This document shows, piece after piece, positions 35,229 to 44,516 of a stretch of DNA of 64,000 nt. The notes below the pieces were generated by a model that ran no database searches, had not been told where the DNA came from, and saw only the letters and a list, made by a program, of their open reading frames with translations. The position numbers and the translations under genes were made by a program. Source of the stretch: Candidatus Latescibacterota bacterium (GTDB taxonomy: Bacteria > Latescibacterota > UBA2968); assembly GCA_022824945.1 (NCBI GenBank), contig JAJDYX010000055.1, forward strand, positions 1 through 64,000, written 5' to 3'. Numbering within the stretch: the stretch's first letter is position 1; every line of letters begins with the position of its first letter.

Positions 35229-36116
35229 GTGATCAGTTACGGCGAAGGGGTTGCACTCGGGGCGTCACTGGTTTGGGCATCTACCAGCCTCGTCTTAAGA
35301 ACGCTATCCCAGCACCAGCCATCGGCACTCATCACGGCCATCCGCTGTGGGATTTCCGGGCCTTTCTTTTGGATGCTATTGCCTTTTGGTCCCCCCTTAT
35401 CCACACTGCTCAACGTGCCGCTGCACGAATGGGGACTTTTGATCGGCTCCGTATTCATCGGCATTGTCATTGGCGACCAACTCTATTTACACGCCATGAA
35501 AGAAATTGGCGTATCGCGCACAATGGCTCTGGTTGGCACCCTCCCGATTACCACGCTAATTTGGGAGCAATTTTTGCTCGATGTACCCGTCACCCATACC
35601 TTTATTTTTGGCTGTGTGTTGGCGGCATCTGGCGTTATTTTACTCTCTCAGCGACCGCGTCAAAATCCCACAGACGCACAAGAACAACCCATTCGCCTCA
35701 AACGCGGGATAGCCTTTGCCCTTATCACATCTTTACTCTGGGGTTTGAGCACCACCATGCTCAAACCTGCGATGGCACATCTCACCAGTATTCAGGCCAA
35801 CAGCGTGCGAATGCCGCTCGTAGCTCTGGCATTATTTGGCATTTGGCGGCTCAATCAAGGACGCGGCAACCTGCGCGACATCGGATGGCGTACATTTATT
35901 CTGATTGCTATAACCGGACTTTTGGGCATGGGCTTCGGGTCTTTCTTCTACGTTGAAGCCGTTCTGTTCATCGGCCCCGCCAAAACAGCAACACTGACAA
36001 CGGCAACCCCCGTCCTCTCACTCATCCTGGCCGTGATCTTCCTCAAAGAACAAATTACGCTCCGCCTCCTCACAGGCGTTGCGCTCTGCGTAGCTGGCGT
36101 TCTGCTCGTGCTTTGA
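35229..36116 (+). CDS. EamA/DMT-family transporter
   Basis: A 295-residue inner-membrane protein with two EamA halves of about five helices each. The repeat is visible as YGEGVALGASLVWASTSLV in the first half and LKRGIAFALITSLLWGLSTTML in the second. The final helix LLTGVALCVAGVLLVL is typical. These drug/metabolite transporters mostly export small molecules. GTG 35229, with GGAG at 35218-35221, is chosen because the longer upstream frame runs through the tRNA and its terminator. Confidence 0.85.
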   Translation: MISYGEGVALGASLVWASTSLVLRTLSQHQPSALITAIRCGISGPFFWMLLPFGPPLSTLLNVPLHEWGLLIGSVFIGIVIGDQLYLHAMKEIGVSRTMALVGTLPITTLIWEQFLLDVPVTHTFIFGCVLAASGVILLSQRPRQNPTDAQEQPIRLKRGIAFALITSLLWGLSTTMLKPAMAHLTSIQANSVRMPLVALALFGIWRLNQGRGNLRDIGWRTFILIAITGLLGMGFGSFFYVEAVLFIGPAKTATLTTATPVLSLILAVIFLKEQITLRLLTGVALCVAGVLLVL

Positions 36117-36141
36117 TTTCCACTGACCAGAGGAGCCTTAT

Positions 36142-38778
36142 ATGTCTTTTGCCATCAGATCATGTATCGCAGGACTGGTTTTCCTAATTTTTATTCAGGA
36201 TGTCGAAGGAAAAACCTCCGAACCCGTACTTCAGAAAAGCTATGGTCACAGCGAGGACATCACTGCAAGCCAACTAATTGAGGAAATCGCAGGTACTGAT
36301 TCTGCGACGATTTATCGGAATCTACCACGCGCGCAAAAGGGGAAATTCTTAGACACATTCTGGCAAGCGCATAATCCGCTCGTACTCAAATACTACTATG
36401 GCTACCATCTCGGTCAGCGCAGGTTTTCTGTTTCAGATGCTTATTTTGAACAAAAAAAATTACTTCCAAAAGTCTATTGGACAGGTGCTGTGTCACTCGA
36501 TTCCACGCACGTCGCGGAAGCCATACAAATTTGTACACGCCTGCTAACGCACAATCCCGAAGATGCAGTCGCCCTGTGCGCGCTCGGCTATCTCAATCTG
36601 GAACAGAATCGGGAAAGCGAGGCAGAAAAATTATTTATACAGGCACTTGAACGCGACAAACGCCTATTCGAAGCCAGAAATGGCAGGGCACTATCACTTT
36701 TGCGCGTACCAAAACAGCGGTGGCGCGCGAGAAAACTATTCCTGGAGGCAATGGCCTGGGACCGCAAATACAGTGCCGCCTATTACAGCCTATCAATGTG
36801 CGATTTGATAATGAAAAGCGTAGAGGCAGAAAACAGCCTCAAAAAATTGATCAAACGGTCTCCAGAATATTCAGACACGTATTTTAAGCTGGGTGTTTTT
36901 TACGAATCCAGAGGCAAATTCGAAAAAGCCGAAGACGCTTATGAAAAGCAATTGGAAGCTGATCCCTCTCACACCACCGCGCAATTTCGCCTGGGCATCA
37001 CAGCATTCAAAATAGGTCAACCTGCACGCGCGGTTGAAATCCTACAGCCCGTCCTGAAAAAACGAACGGACCTCCAAAAACCCGTTTTGCCAATGCTCTT
37101 TGAAGCCTATATCCAGCTCAAAAATACGCCAATGGCAGAACAGACCGCAGTCGCCTATCTCAAGGGATTAGATGAACACAATCGGGCGATGTTTGAGGAC
37201 ATTCGCATCGTCGCTTCACCCGAAGAAATTCACACCTTTAATGCCTTGCCAATCGAAGAACGCGCAGCTTATGTCAGAGCATTCTGGCAGCGCCGCGATC
37301 CCACTCCCGCAACCCCTGAAAACGAGTGGTTGGTCGAACACATCCGCAGAATCATGTATGCGCGCCGTCACTTCTTCTCGTCCCACGCGCCCTGGGATCG
37401 CCGCGGTGAAATCTATATCCGGTATGGTCACCCAGCGCACTGGAGCCGATCTGACAACATACGATTTGAGGTTGACCCCGCAGCAGTACGCGTAAAGGAA
37501 CGCCTGCTGATGTCGCTGACCGATGATGCGCGAAAAGAACTGACCGCCAATATTCAGCGCATCCGAACATCGGCGAGAGAACCGTACGCAAATGTGGATC
37601 CCACGACAGGCGTTATGCAGGACAGGATTGAACTCTCGGATTTTGAAAATGTTGAATACGGATCAAGGGTAGTACGCGATCGCGGTGCTCATATCGTCCG
37701 CGATAGACTTTTGACCGACATGCCGTTATCCAACCGGGATGCGGGAATAAGTGCAGAACATCTTCGCGGATATCCACTTTTTCCAGTGGATGGGAATACA
37801 CCCTGGGAATATTGGATCTATCCAGAAGTCAACGGGGGCATTGAGATCGTATTTACATCGCTGACACGAGGCGGCGATTTCGACTATCCAACACCTTTAT
37901 CCATACGAGCCGAATCCAGGGCCAATGCCGTGGTCTGGAACCAGCGGAAACCAGAAGATATTGTCAATCGTGCTATTGGCCGCGAACCCTCTCTATTTGA
38001 GCTACGCAGAGGAACCCTGAACTTCTATTCTGCCCTGGCAGATTTTCGCGGGGAACAAGGACAGACCCGTCTCGAAATTTATTACGGCTTGCCAGTTCCC
38101 GAACAGACTGAAACAACGCGATTTGAACGCGGTCTCGCGCTCTTTGACACGACCTGGACGCCAGTTTTTCAAAAAGTTGAACCCTTCTCCAATATATCTG
38201 ACCATACAGATAAAATCGTAGATCGACTAACCGTGAATATTCCCCCAGGCCGTTATTATCTGGGTATTCAGGTACACGATATAGAAGGCAACAAATTGGG
38301 TGTCCAAAAGCAGGCTATTGACGTAGAATCCTACGAAGGAGACGGATTAATGCTCAGCGATATTGAACTGGCAAATCGAATTGAAGAACAGGAAGCTGAC
38401 TCTCTGAACATCATACCCCAACCTTCCAGATCTTTCTCAGCCGGGCAACCTGTTGTGATTTACTACGAGATTTACGGACTCAAAAAAGACACATTTGGAC
38501 AGACGCGCTACCAGATGCACTATCGGATTGCACCAGCGCAAGGACAAGTACCGGCTGTACGCGTGTTGAAATCTGTGGGAAAACTACTGGGGGTCATCAG
38601 CGAAAAAGAATTTACAGTTTCTTATGAACAGGTAGGTGAAACAGAATCTGAATTGAGCTATTTGGAGATTGACGTCACTGACTCCGCACAGGGCCTGTAC
38701 GAATTGGAAGTGAAAATTTCGGACTTAAATGCAAATGCACAAGTTGCCAAATCCACTACATTTAAGATCATTGATTAA
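36142..38778 (+). CDS. Exported TPR and GWxTD-domain protein
   Basis: An 878-residue exported protein. A signal peptide (FAIRSCIAGLVFLIFIQDVEG) is followed by several TPR pairs (for example YFKLGVFYESRGKFEKAEDAYEKQLEADP). Then comes a GWxTD-type domain, whose core here reads APWDRRGEIYIRYGHP, close to residue 420. The last 350 residues are beta-rich, ending in a helix-poor domain. GWxTD proteins are common in FCB genomes, are cell-envelope associated, and remain of unknown function. GAGGAG precedes ATG 36142. It probably forms its own unit, since a promoter lies between it and the nitrile hydratase genes. Confidence 0.8.
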   Translation: MSFAIRSCIAGLVFLIFIQDVEGKTSEPVLQKSYGHSEDITASQLIEEIAGTDSATIYRNLPRAQKGKFLDTFWQAHNPLVLKYYYGYHLGQRRFSVSDAYFEQKKLLPKVYWTGAVSLDSTHVAEAIQICTRLLTHNPEDAVALCALGYLNLEQNRESEAEKLFIQALERDKRLFEARNGRALSLLRVPKQRWRARKLFLEAMAWDRKYSAAYYSLSMCDLIMKSVEAENSLKKLIKRSPEYSDTYFKLGVFYESRGKFEKAEDAYEKQLEADPSHTTAQFRLGITAFKIGQPARAVEILQPVLKKRTDLQKPVLPMLFEAYIQLKNTPMAEQTAVAYLKGLDEHNRAMFEDIRIVASPEEIHTFNALPIEERAAYVRAFWQRRDPTPATPENEWLVEHIRRIMYARRHFFSSHAPWDRRGEIYIRYGHPAHWSRSDNIRFEVDPAAVRVKERLLMSLTDDARKELTANIQRIRTSAREPYANVDPTTGVMQDRIELSDFENVEYGSRVVRDRGAHIVRDRLLTDMPLSNRDAGISAEHLRGYPLFPVDGNTPWEYWIYPEVNGGIEIVFTSLTRGGDFDYPTPLSIRAESRANAVVWNQRKPEDIVNRAIGREPSLFELRRGTLNFYSALADFRGEQGQTRLEIYYGLPVPEQTETTRFERGLALFDTTWTPVFQKVEPFSNISDHTDKIVDRLTVNIPPGRYYLGIQVHDIEGNKLGVQKQAIDVESYEGDGLMLSDIELANRIEEQEADSLNIIPQPSRSFSAGQPVVIYYEIYGLKKDTFGQTRYQMHYRIAPAQGQVPAVRVLKSVGKLLGVISEKEFTVSYEQVGETESELSYLEIDVTDSAQGLYELEVKISDLNANAQVAKSTTFKIID

Positions 38779-38793
38779 AGCGATATGTATTAT

Positions 38794-38822
38794 TTGACAA
38801 AATCTCAAGTACAAATTAAACT
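38794..38822 (+). promoter_or_regulatory. Sigma70-type promoter of the nitrile hydratase operon
   Basis: TTGACA (38794-38799), a 17-bp spacer and TAAACT (38817-38822) lie 56 bp upstream of the beta-subunit ATG. The -35 is perfect and the -10 matches four of six. Confidence 0.7.
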
Positions 38823-38878
38823 ATGCCCCCTCTCGAAAACCCAATAAACATACACAACAGCTAACCACAGGAGCAAAC

Positions 38879-39550
38879 ATGGACGGCATTCACGACATGG
38901 GCGGGATGCACGGATTTGGTCCCATAGAGCGCGAAGAAAACGAACCCCTATTTCACCACCCCTGGGAAAGCCGGGTACTCGCCATATCCGTAGCCACACC
39001 TGTACCGATCCCCGGAGGCTCCCGCAACAATATCGAAAACATGGATCCCGCGCACTATCTCTCATCCAGCTACTACGAAAAATGGCTGTACTCCCGTATC
39101 AAAGGACTGATCGACGCTGGCGTGCTAACCCCGGAAGAAATGGAAAAGCGGATGGCACTCTTCCGTAACGACCCCAATGCCGAAACCCCGGTACATCCCG
39201 ACCCCGATGCCGTCCGAGCGGAACTCGTGCGATCGCGTCCTGCTACCCCTCCCCAACAGAAAATGGACATCCAGCCGCAATTTTCCAACGGCGACCGCGT
39301 AAAAGCACGCAATATCCACCCCAAAGGTCATACCCGGCTCCCTCGATACGTGCGGGGCAAATACGGCACAATCACCAATTACTACGGCATCTACAATCTC
39401 CAGGACGCCGAACTGCCCACAGAGTGTACAAACCGCCAGCAACCTTTATACGCCGTGCGCTTTGAAGCCTCGGAACTTTGGGGTAGTGACGCCGAAACAA
39501 AAAGTGCCGTCTATCTGGATATGTGGGAAAGCTATCTGGAACCCATTTAA
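38879..39550 (+). CDS. nthB: Nitrile hydratase beta subunit
   Basis: A 223-residue beta subunit opening with the family signature MDGIHDMGGMHGFG. It has the HPWESRVLAI segment containing a conserved active-site Arg, and the C-terminal SH3-like barrel (FSNGDRVKARN, RLPRYVRGKYGTI, LYAVRFEASELWG). With the alpha subunit it hydrates nitriles to amides. Beta preceding alpha is the order typical of cobalt-type enzymes. AGGAG lies before the ATG. The enzyme is probably cytoplasmic. Confidence 0.93.
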   Translation: MDGIHDMGGMHGFGPIEREENEPLFHHPWESRVLAISVATPVPIPGGSRNNIENMDPAHYLSSSYYEKWLYSRIKGLIDAGVLTPEEMEKRMALFRNDPNAETPVHPDPDAVRAELVRSRPATPPQQKMDIQPQFSNGDRVKARNIHPKGHTRLPRYVRGKYGTITNYYGIYNLQDAELPTECTNRQQPLYAVRFEASELWGSDAETKSAVYLDMWESYLEPI

Positions 39551-39579
39551 CCGTCTCCAACCATTAAAGGATTCTTGTT

Positions 39580-40173
39580 ATGAACACAACTGCCCAAACC
39601 GACACTGCCCTGCGCACCAGAGCACTCGAATCGCTCCTCATCGAAAAAGGATTGCTTACAACGGAGATTATAGACGAAATCGTAGAAAAATACGAAAAAG
39701 ACGTAGGTCCTCTCAACGGCGCCAAAGTGGTTGCCCGTGCCTGGACTGACCCGAACTACAAACGACGGCTACTGGAGGATGGCAGAGCGGCCATTGCCGA
39801 ACTCGGTTTTGACAGCGCGCACGGTGCCAAAATCGTCGTACTGGAAAACACATCAAACGTCCACCACCTCGTCGTCTGCACCCTGTGCTCCTGTTATCCC
39901 TGGTCTGTACTCGGCTTGCCTCCGAACTGGTATAAATCCTACGCGTACCGATCTCGAGCCGTGCGAGAGCCGAGAGCCGTCTTGCTGGAATTTGACCTTA
40001 ACCTGCCCGATACCGTAGAAATCCGCGTCTGGGACAGCAACTCGGACCTCCGCTACATGGTCTTGCCTGAACGCCCTGCTGGCACGGAGGACTACACCGA
40101 AGAACAACTCATCTCACTTGTCACGCGCGACTCAATGATCGGCGTCGCCAAAATCGAACCGCCCGCAAAGTGA
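39580..40173 (+). CDS. nthA: Nitrile hydratase alpha subunit, cobalt type
   Basis: A 197-residue alpha subunit. The metal-binding claw is V-C100-T-L-C103-S-C105, followed by [14 protein letters not shown]. Threonine at the second place marks the cobalt type; iron enzymes have serine. Two of the cysteines are normally oxidised to sulfinic and sulfenic acids. The extra families sharing this claw include thiocyanate hydrolase gamma. The separate beta subunit and accessory gene favour nitrile hydratase. It starts 29 bp after nthB. Confidence 0.93.
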   Translation: MNTTAQTDTALRTRALESLLIEKGLLTTEIIDEIVEKYEKDVGPLNGAKVVARAWTDPNYKRRLLEDGRAAIAELGFDSAHGAKIVVLENTSNVHHLVVCTLCSCYPWSVLGLPPNWYKSYAYRSRAVREPRAVLLEFDLNLPDTVEIRVWDSNSDLRYMVLPERPAGTEDYTEEQLISLVTRDSMIGVAKIEPPAK

Positions 40174-40180
40174 GGCCGGA

Positions 40181-40531
40181 ATGACGCAAAAAACCGACAA
40201 AAAAATCGCCACCATGGACGCACAAATCGCCCTGCCCAGAGAAAATGGAGAACTCGTTTTTCAGGCACCCTGGGAAGCACGCGCTTTCGGCCTTGCCGTT
40301 GCACTCAACGAAAAAGACCTCTACGAATGGCGTGAGTTCAGTTCCCAATTGGCTTCGGAAATCGCGGCAGCAGAACAAAACAACGACCCATCGAGCTACT
40401 ATACCCGATGGGTCGCTTCCCTCGAAGAATTGGTCATTGACAGAGGCTTGATCAGCCGAGAACAACTGGACGCCAAAACAGCGGAATACGCCTCTGGCAT
40501 TCACGATCATCACGATCATCACGATCACTAA
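40181..40531 (+). CDS. Nitrile hydratase accessory protein with His-rich tail
   Basis: A 116-residue activator of the P14K/beta-like accessory type. The core aligns with the beta-subunit N-terminal region (ENGELVFQAPWEARAFGLAVAL, then SYYTRWVASLEELVIDRGLI). These proteins assist metal insertion and cysteine oxidation. Unusual here is the C-terminus: the last 14 residues include eight His and four Asp in an H-D-H-H pattern. This is a ready-made metal-binding tail that could store or deliver cobalt. The gene follows nthA after 7 bp. The tail is encoded by a CATCACGAT-type microrepeat. Confidence 0.88.
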   Translation: MTQKTDKKIATMDAQIALPRENGELVFQAPWEARAFGLAVALNEKDLYEWREFSSQLASEIAAAEQNNDPSSYYTRWVASLEELVIDRGLISREQLDAKTAEYASGIHDHHDHHDH

Positions 40532-40590
40532 AAATTTACGTCTCTTCGCCTTTCATCCTCTCATCCTGAAAATCCTGATTCTGACTTTTT
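40532..40590. repeat. Convergent intergenic degenerate repeat
   Basis: The gap between the convergent accessory-protein and sulfatase genes has CATCCTCTCATCCTGAAAATCCTGATTCTGAC, a loose 9-bp-period repeat, then a T-run of seven that could serve the rightward transcript. Confidence 0.45.
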
Positions 40591-42027
40591 TTATCGCTCT
40601 CGCCCCGACACAAACAAATCGTAAGAATTTGACTGCCAGCCGCCATCATTTACAATCCCATCATTCGTATCTCTCAGCCATTTGACCATGCGATCCTTCA
40701 TGCGCCTGAGCACATGTTTGTACCCCAACTTAGGAGCTAAATTGTGCAACTCCCCGGGATCACTCTCCAGGTCGTAGAGTTCATCTTCACTACACGGATT
40801 GTAGATATACTTCCACTTTCTGGTCTGCACCATCCGAATCGTACACAGTGCAGGCTCGTACCCGTGATGCTCTGCAAAAATATCCTCTCGCCAATCCGAT
40901 GGCGTCTCCCCGCGCAGTAAGGGCAGCAAAGAACACCCATCGACCCTATCGGGAATATCCGCACCCGCCATCTCGAGAAACGTCGGCATAATATCGACCA
41001 GACTCACAAAATCATCGCAAACACGATTGGGTTCAACAACACCCGGCCAACGGATCGCCAATGGAATCTGGTGCGTCTCGTTGTACATATTCATCATCTT
41101 ATTGAACAAGCGGTGACTGCCCAACATATCGCCGTGATCCGAACTGTACAAAATCACCGTATTATCCAATTGCCCCGTTTTCTCTAAAGCATCTAAAACG
41201 CGCTTCACCTGATCATCAATAAACGTGCAATATCCCCAATACGTCGCGATCACCTTCTGCCAATCGGGCCAGGTCAAATGGCTGGCATTCCACCTGAGCA
41301 TTTCCTTTTGCTGAACACTTGGTTTATCGACAAACTGCTCGTCGAAATTGATCCAGCGTTCCACAGTATCGGGATCGTACATTTCATCGTAAGGCTCCGG
41401 CACACTATAGGGAAAATGCGGTCCAAAAAAGCTGCTGCAAATCATAAAAGGTTTATCGCCCTCACAAAATCCTTCAATCAGATCAATCGTCCTATCCGCA
41501 GTCCAGTGCTCCTGCATATACTCGGCGGGCAACTGCGACCGCCCGCAAAAAGGCGCGTCACCTCCCCATTCCATGCGCTGAACTTCCTGTACATATCCCC
41601 AATCAAAACCCGCATCGCGCACACTCTGGTTCCAATCGCGCGTCCTATGCCACGGATCAAACCCCCAAAATTCGCTATCGCCCTCCCTGGGCAAATGCCA
41701 CTTCCCCACATAACCGACATTATAACCTGCGTCAGATAAAATCTGCGGATATGCCGCCTTATCCAGAATATTCAAATCAAAAGCCCGATTGAAATTGCCC
41801 ATATTCGACAACTGCCCGTGATTGTGCGGAAACATCCCCGTAAGCAGTGACCCCCGCGCGGGAGAACAAAGCGCGATGGGCGTATAAGCCCGGCAAAAAC
41901 GCATGCCCTCTCTGGCAATGCGATCAATCGCTGGCGTCTTGCACACCGCATTGCCATTAAATCCCAGCGCATCGTAACGCTGCATATCGGTAAGCAAAAA
42001 AAGGATATTGGGTCTCTCAGTATTCAT
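40591..42027 (-). CDS. Type I sulfatase (formylglycine-dependent)
   Basis: A 478-residue sulfatase. The calcium-site opening is NILFLLTDMQRYDALG, and the modification motif is C54-S-P-A-R58-GSLLTG. YSSDHGDMLGSHRLFNK follows, with the metal and sulfate-binding residues. No signal peptide is seen. It is the last gene of a leftward group that also has an MFS transporter. AGGAGG lies before the ATG. Its sequence is clearly different from the sulfatase at 10392, so the two probably have different substrates. Confidence 0.9.
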   Translation of the reverse strand: MNTERPNILFLLTDMQRYDALGFNGNAVCKTPAIDRIAREGMRFCRAYTPIALCSPARGSLLTGMFPHNHGQLSNMGNFNRAFDLNILDKAAYPQILSDAGYNVGYVGKWHLPREGDSEFWGFDPWHRTRDWNQSVRDAGFDWGYVQEVQRMEWGGDAPFCGRSQLPAEYMQEHWTADRTIDLIEGFCEGDKPFMICSSFFGPHFPYSVPEPYDEMYDPDTVERWINFDEQFVDKPSVQQKEMLRWNASHLTWPDWQKVIATYWGYCTFIDDQVKRVLDALEKTGQLDNTVILYSSDHGDMLGSHRLFNKMMNMYNETHQIPLAIRWPGVVEPNRVCDDFVSLVDIMPTFLEMAGADIPDRVDGCSLLPLLRGETPSDWREDIFAEHHGYEPALCTIRMVQTRKWKYIYNPCSEDELYDLESDPGELHNLAPKLGYKHVLRRMKDRMVKWLRDTNDGIVNDGGWQSNSYDLFVSGRER

Positions 42028-42041
42028 ATCGGCCTCCTGTG

Positions 42042-43292
42042 TCAGCGGTCCGTTTTATCTCCCCGAAAACAAATCCAAAACAAAAACGCCCCCATTCCCG
42101 TGAACACTGCCCCGGTTAGAAAAAGACTCGAATACCCCGCAACCGGAATCATATACCCACCGCCCAGTGCCATTGCCGAATAGCCCGCCCCAGACATCAT
42201 AGCAGTCGCACCCGACATCGCTGTACGCCAGCGCACTGGCACCAATTCCTGGTGAAAAATGGCAAACGCCGAACGGCGCAGCGAAGCCATCGCCATAATC
42301 CCCACCAGGCACAAACCAGCAACAATCCAATTTGAAACCAACGCCATAAAAAACAAAAAAAGAGCTGTAACAACCGTTACCAGAACCACCGTGCGCCGAA
42401 TGCCAAAACGAGCAGAAAAAAACGGAAGGGACAGCGCAGCCGGAACAGCGAGCAACTGTCCCGCTGCGAGTTGCACACTAATCAGAGAAAGACTGATATT
42501 GAGTCCCTCATCCATATAAACATTAAAAAATGTTCGCGCAGCTGCTTCGCCTGCAACGTGGAGAACAGAAATCAGCGAAGTAATCACAATAGCCGCAAGA
42601 GGAAGCGCAGGCGCATCGGACACATCGCCATTACCCCCCTCTTCCCGCCGGCGTTCAACCCGAACATCCTGCGTCGCGAGCAGCGCGAAAACCGCCGGAA
42701 TTAGACAGAGCACCCCGATGAACAGCGTATAGCGGTAAACAACCGGCTGCGCGAGTGAAACATTGAGCACACCTGCCAAATAATCCGGAACAACGCCCCC
42801 CAACACACTCCCGACAAAACCCGAAAATGGCATCAGCGCGGCCTGCACGGCAAAAACCGGATCGCGCTCAACTGGACCGGTAATACCCATCAGATAAGGC
42901 GTACCATTCACAATAAATAGCGCAATACCCATCACGCCGAGCGAATAAGATATTAAAATAAAATAATCGCGCGGGCTGCCAGCAGAAATCAACTCTGCCT
43001 GTGAAAGCAATCCAAAACCCACCACAGATACACAAATCCCAACAACCATCGTAAACCGACTGCCCCAGCGCCCGCCCAGCATCCCGCTGGGCAAACTGGA
43101 CAGAGCAAAACAAAGTGCTCCCGTCGCATTTGCCAACCCCACAAACTCGGTATTATACCCCAGGCGCAACAAATAGAGATTGTACAAAAGGGGATAAATA
43201 CCACCAAAAAGGACAAAACCAACCAGCGCATTAGCCATTAAATAGAGGCGCACATCGCGGGAAAAATGCACATTTGAAAAAAGGATCGGCAT
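42042..43292 (-). CDS. MFS transporter
   Basis: A 416-residue inner-membrane protein with about twelve helices in the two six-helix halves typical of the major facilitator family. Examples are LMANALVGFVLFGGIYPLLY at the start and GTPYLMGITG mid-way; the SLPSGMLGGRWGSRF loop matches the family loop 2-3 motif. It lies 6 bp from the carboxypeptidase-regulatory-like gene and 14 bp from the sulfatase. A substrate such as a sulfated or amino compound is a context-based guess. AGGTGAG precedes the ATG. Confidence 0.85.
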   Translation of the reverse strand: MPILFSNVHFSRDVRLYLMANALVGFVLFGGIYPLLYNLYLLRLGYNTEFVGLANATGALCFALSSLPSGMLGGRWGSRFTMVVGICVSVVGFGLLSQAELISAGSPRDYFILISYSLGVMGIALFIVNGTPYLMGITGPVERDPVFAVQAALMPFSGFVGSVLGGVVPDYLAGVLNVSLAQPVVYRYTLFIGVLCLIPAVFALLATQDVRVERRREEGGNGDVSDAPALPLAAIVITSLISVLHVAGEAAARTFFNVYMDEGLNISLSLISVQLAAGQLLAVPAALSLPFFSARFGIRRTVVLVTVVTALFLFFMALVSNWIVAGLCLVGIMAMASLRRSAFAIFHQELVPVRWRTAMSGATAMMSGAGYSAMALGGGYMIPVAGYSSLFLTGAVFTGMGAFLFWICFRGDKTDR

Positions 43293-43298
43293 CGGTGC

Positions 43299-44516
43299 TC
43301 ACCTGTTTCTACCCAAACCGTGCTTTTTCCATGCTGCGGGCAGGTCGCCTTGCAGGAGTTCGCTTTGTATGCGGATATGTGCCGTATCTCGGTCCGCTGT
43401 GTGTGCGGCCCAAAAAGTGCTATCTCGCGTGGTTGCCTCTGGCAGAATCACAATTTCCGGCGCTTCAAAAATTGCGGGTGGCAAATCCATATTGAGATCA
43501 TAGCGATAGCAACGCGTTGTCGCTTGCGCGGTATAATCGCGTGTTTTAACCGTGCAAATTTGACGCTCGGGCAACCAGTATTCATTGAGATATCGCGTAT
43601 TTTGCTGATAAACCTGCCAGTGATCTATGCCGCGCAATTGCAAGAGCGCGGGAAAATTGAGACGCAGATCATAGCCCACAAGTGAAAAATCGTCGCGGGC
43701 GATCCATATATCGCCGAGCAACCCCGGCTCATTCCCGTGCCGCGGCGACACACCAATGCGCGAAACGTGAAGATCGCCCACATGCACTGTGGAAATGCGT
43801 TCATAGTGGTAGTATTCAAGCGCGTCTGGCGACAGCGGATGCGGCGCAATTTCAAAGGCTTTATCATCTACAATACCCCGCGCAGGATTTTGCGTGAGAC
43901 CCGGGGAAACACTCAACCGCCACTTGCCCCAATTGCGTATGCCTGTAATATGCTGCGCGATACTATCTGGGGATTGGTGATAGCCTTTGATCGTGTATTC
44001 AATACCCGCAACAATTTCTTCTGTTCTGCGGTTAATCACCTTCTGACTGCTGTACGCATCAAATGCGTACGTAGCCATATTTGCGTAACCAGTGTGGAGA
44101 TATTCAAAGCGGGTATTTGCGATCAAATGACGGACCAGATCGGTCGCAGAGTGCTCCTGCACCGCAGTTTCCTCGCGCAGGAGTATAGGGACGGGTAAAA
44201 GTGAAAGTTGCAGCGTGGATATCAGACCGAGCGAAAGCACAAGCGTTGTATCCGATGGGGCATACCCCTGGCGACGCGCCTGAACCTGTACGATCCCCGG
44301 CGCGAGTCCTTCTATCTCAATGCGCCCGTGTAGATCGGTAATGTAAACGCGGGGAAATTCGCTCGCTCGTCGGATAACAACGGTGACATAAGGCAGGCTT
44401 GCATCGGTATCGGCATCGCGGCACTGCGCGTGAAGAACAGATGTTGAGTCAGTCTGGGCAGACGAGATTGAGGGCCAGAGAAAAGCAGAAAAAAAAAGCG
44501 GCAAAAAGCGGATCAT
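43299..44516 (-). CDS. Exported protein with carboxypeptidase-regulatory-like domain
   Basis: A 405-residue exported protein. A signal peptide (IRFLPLFFSAFLWPSISSA) is followed by a carboxypeptidase-D-regulatory-like beta sandwich (LPYVTVVIRRASEFPRVYITDLHGRIEIEGLAPG). The rest is beta-rich. The layout resembles the N-terminal part of DUF5686-type outer-membrane proteins of Bacteroidetes, without their full barrel, so it may be short or diverged. ATG 44516 overlaps the preceding stop (ATGA), which fixes the start. No enzymatic role is evident. Confidence 0.6.
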   Translation of the reverse strand: MIRFLPLFFSAFLWPSISSAQTDSTSVLHAQCRDADTDASLPYVTVVIRRASEFPRVYITDLHGRIEIEGLAPGIVQVQARRQGYAPSDTTLVLSLGLISTLQLSLLPVPILLREETAVQEHSATDLVRHLIANTRFEYLHTGYANMATYAFDAYSSQKVINRRTEEIVAGIEYTIKGYHQSPDSIAQHITGIRNWGKWRLSVSPGLTQNPARGIVDDKAFEIAPHPLSPDALEYYHYERISTVHVGDLHVSRIGVSPRHGNEPGLLGDIWIARDDFSLVGYDLRLNFPALLQLRGIDHWQVYQQNTRYLNEYWLPERQICTVKTRDYTAQATTRCYRYDLNMDLPPAIFEAPEIVILPEATTRDSTFWAAHTADRDTAHIRIQSELLQGDLPAAWKKHGLGRNR

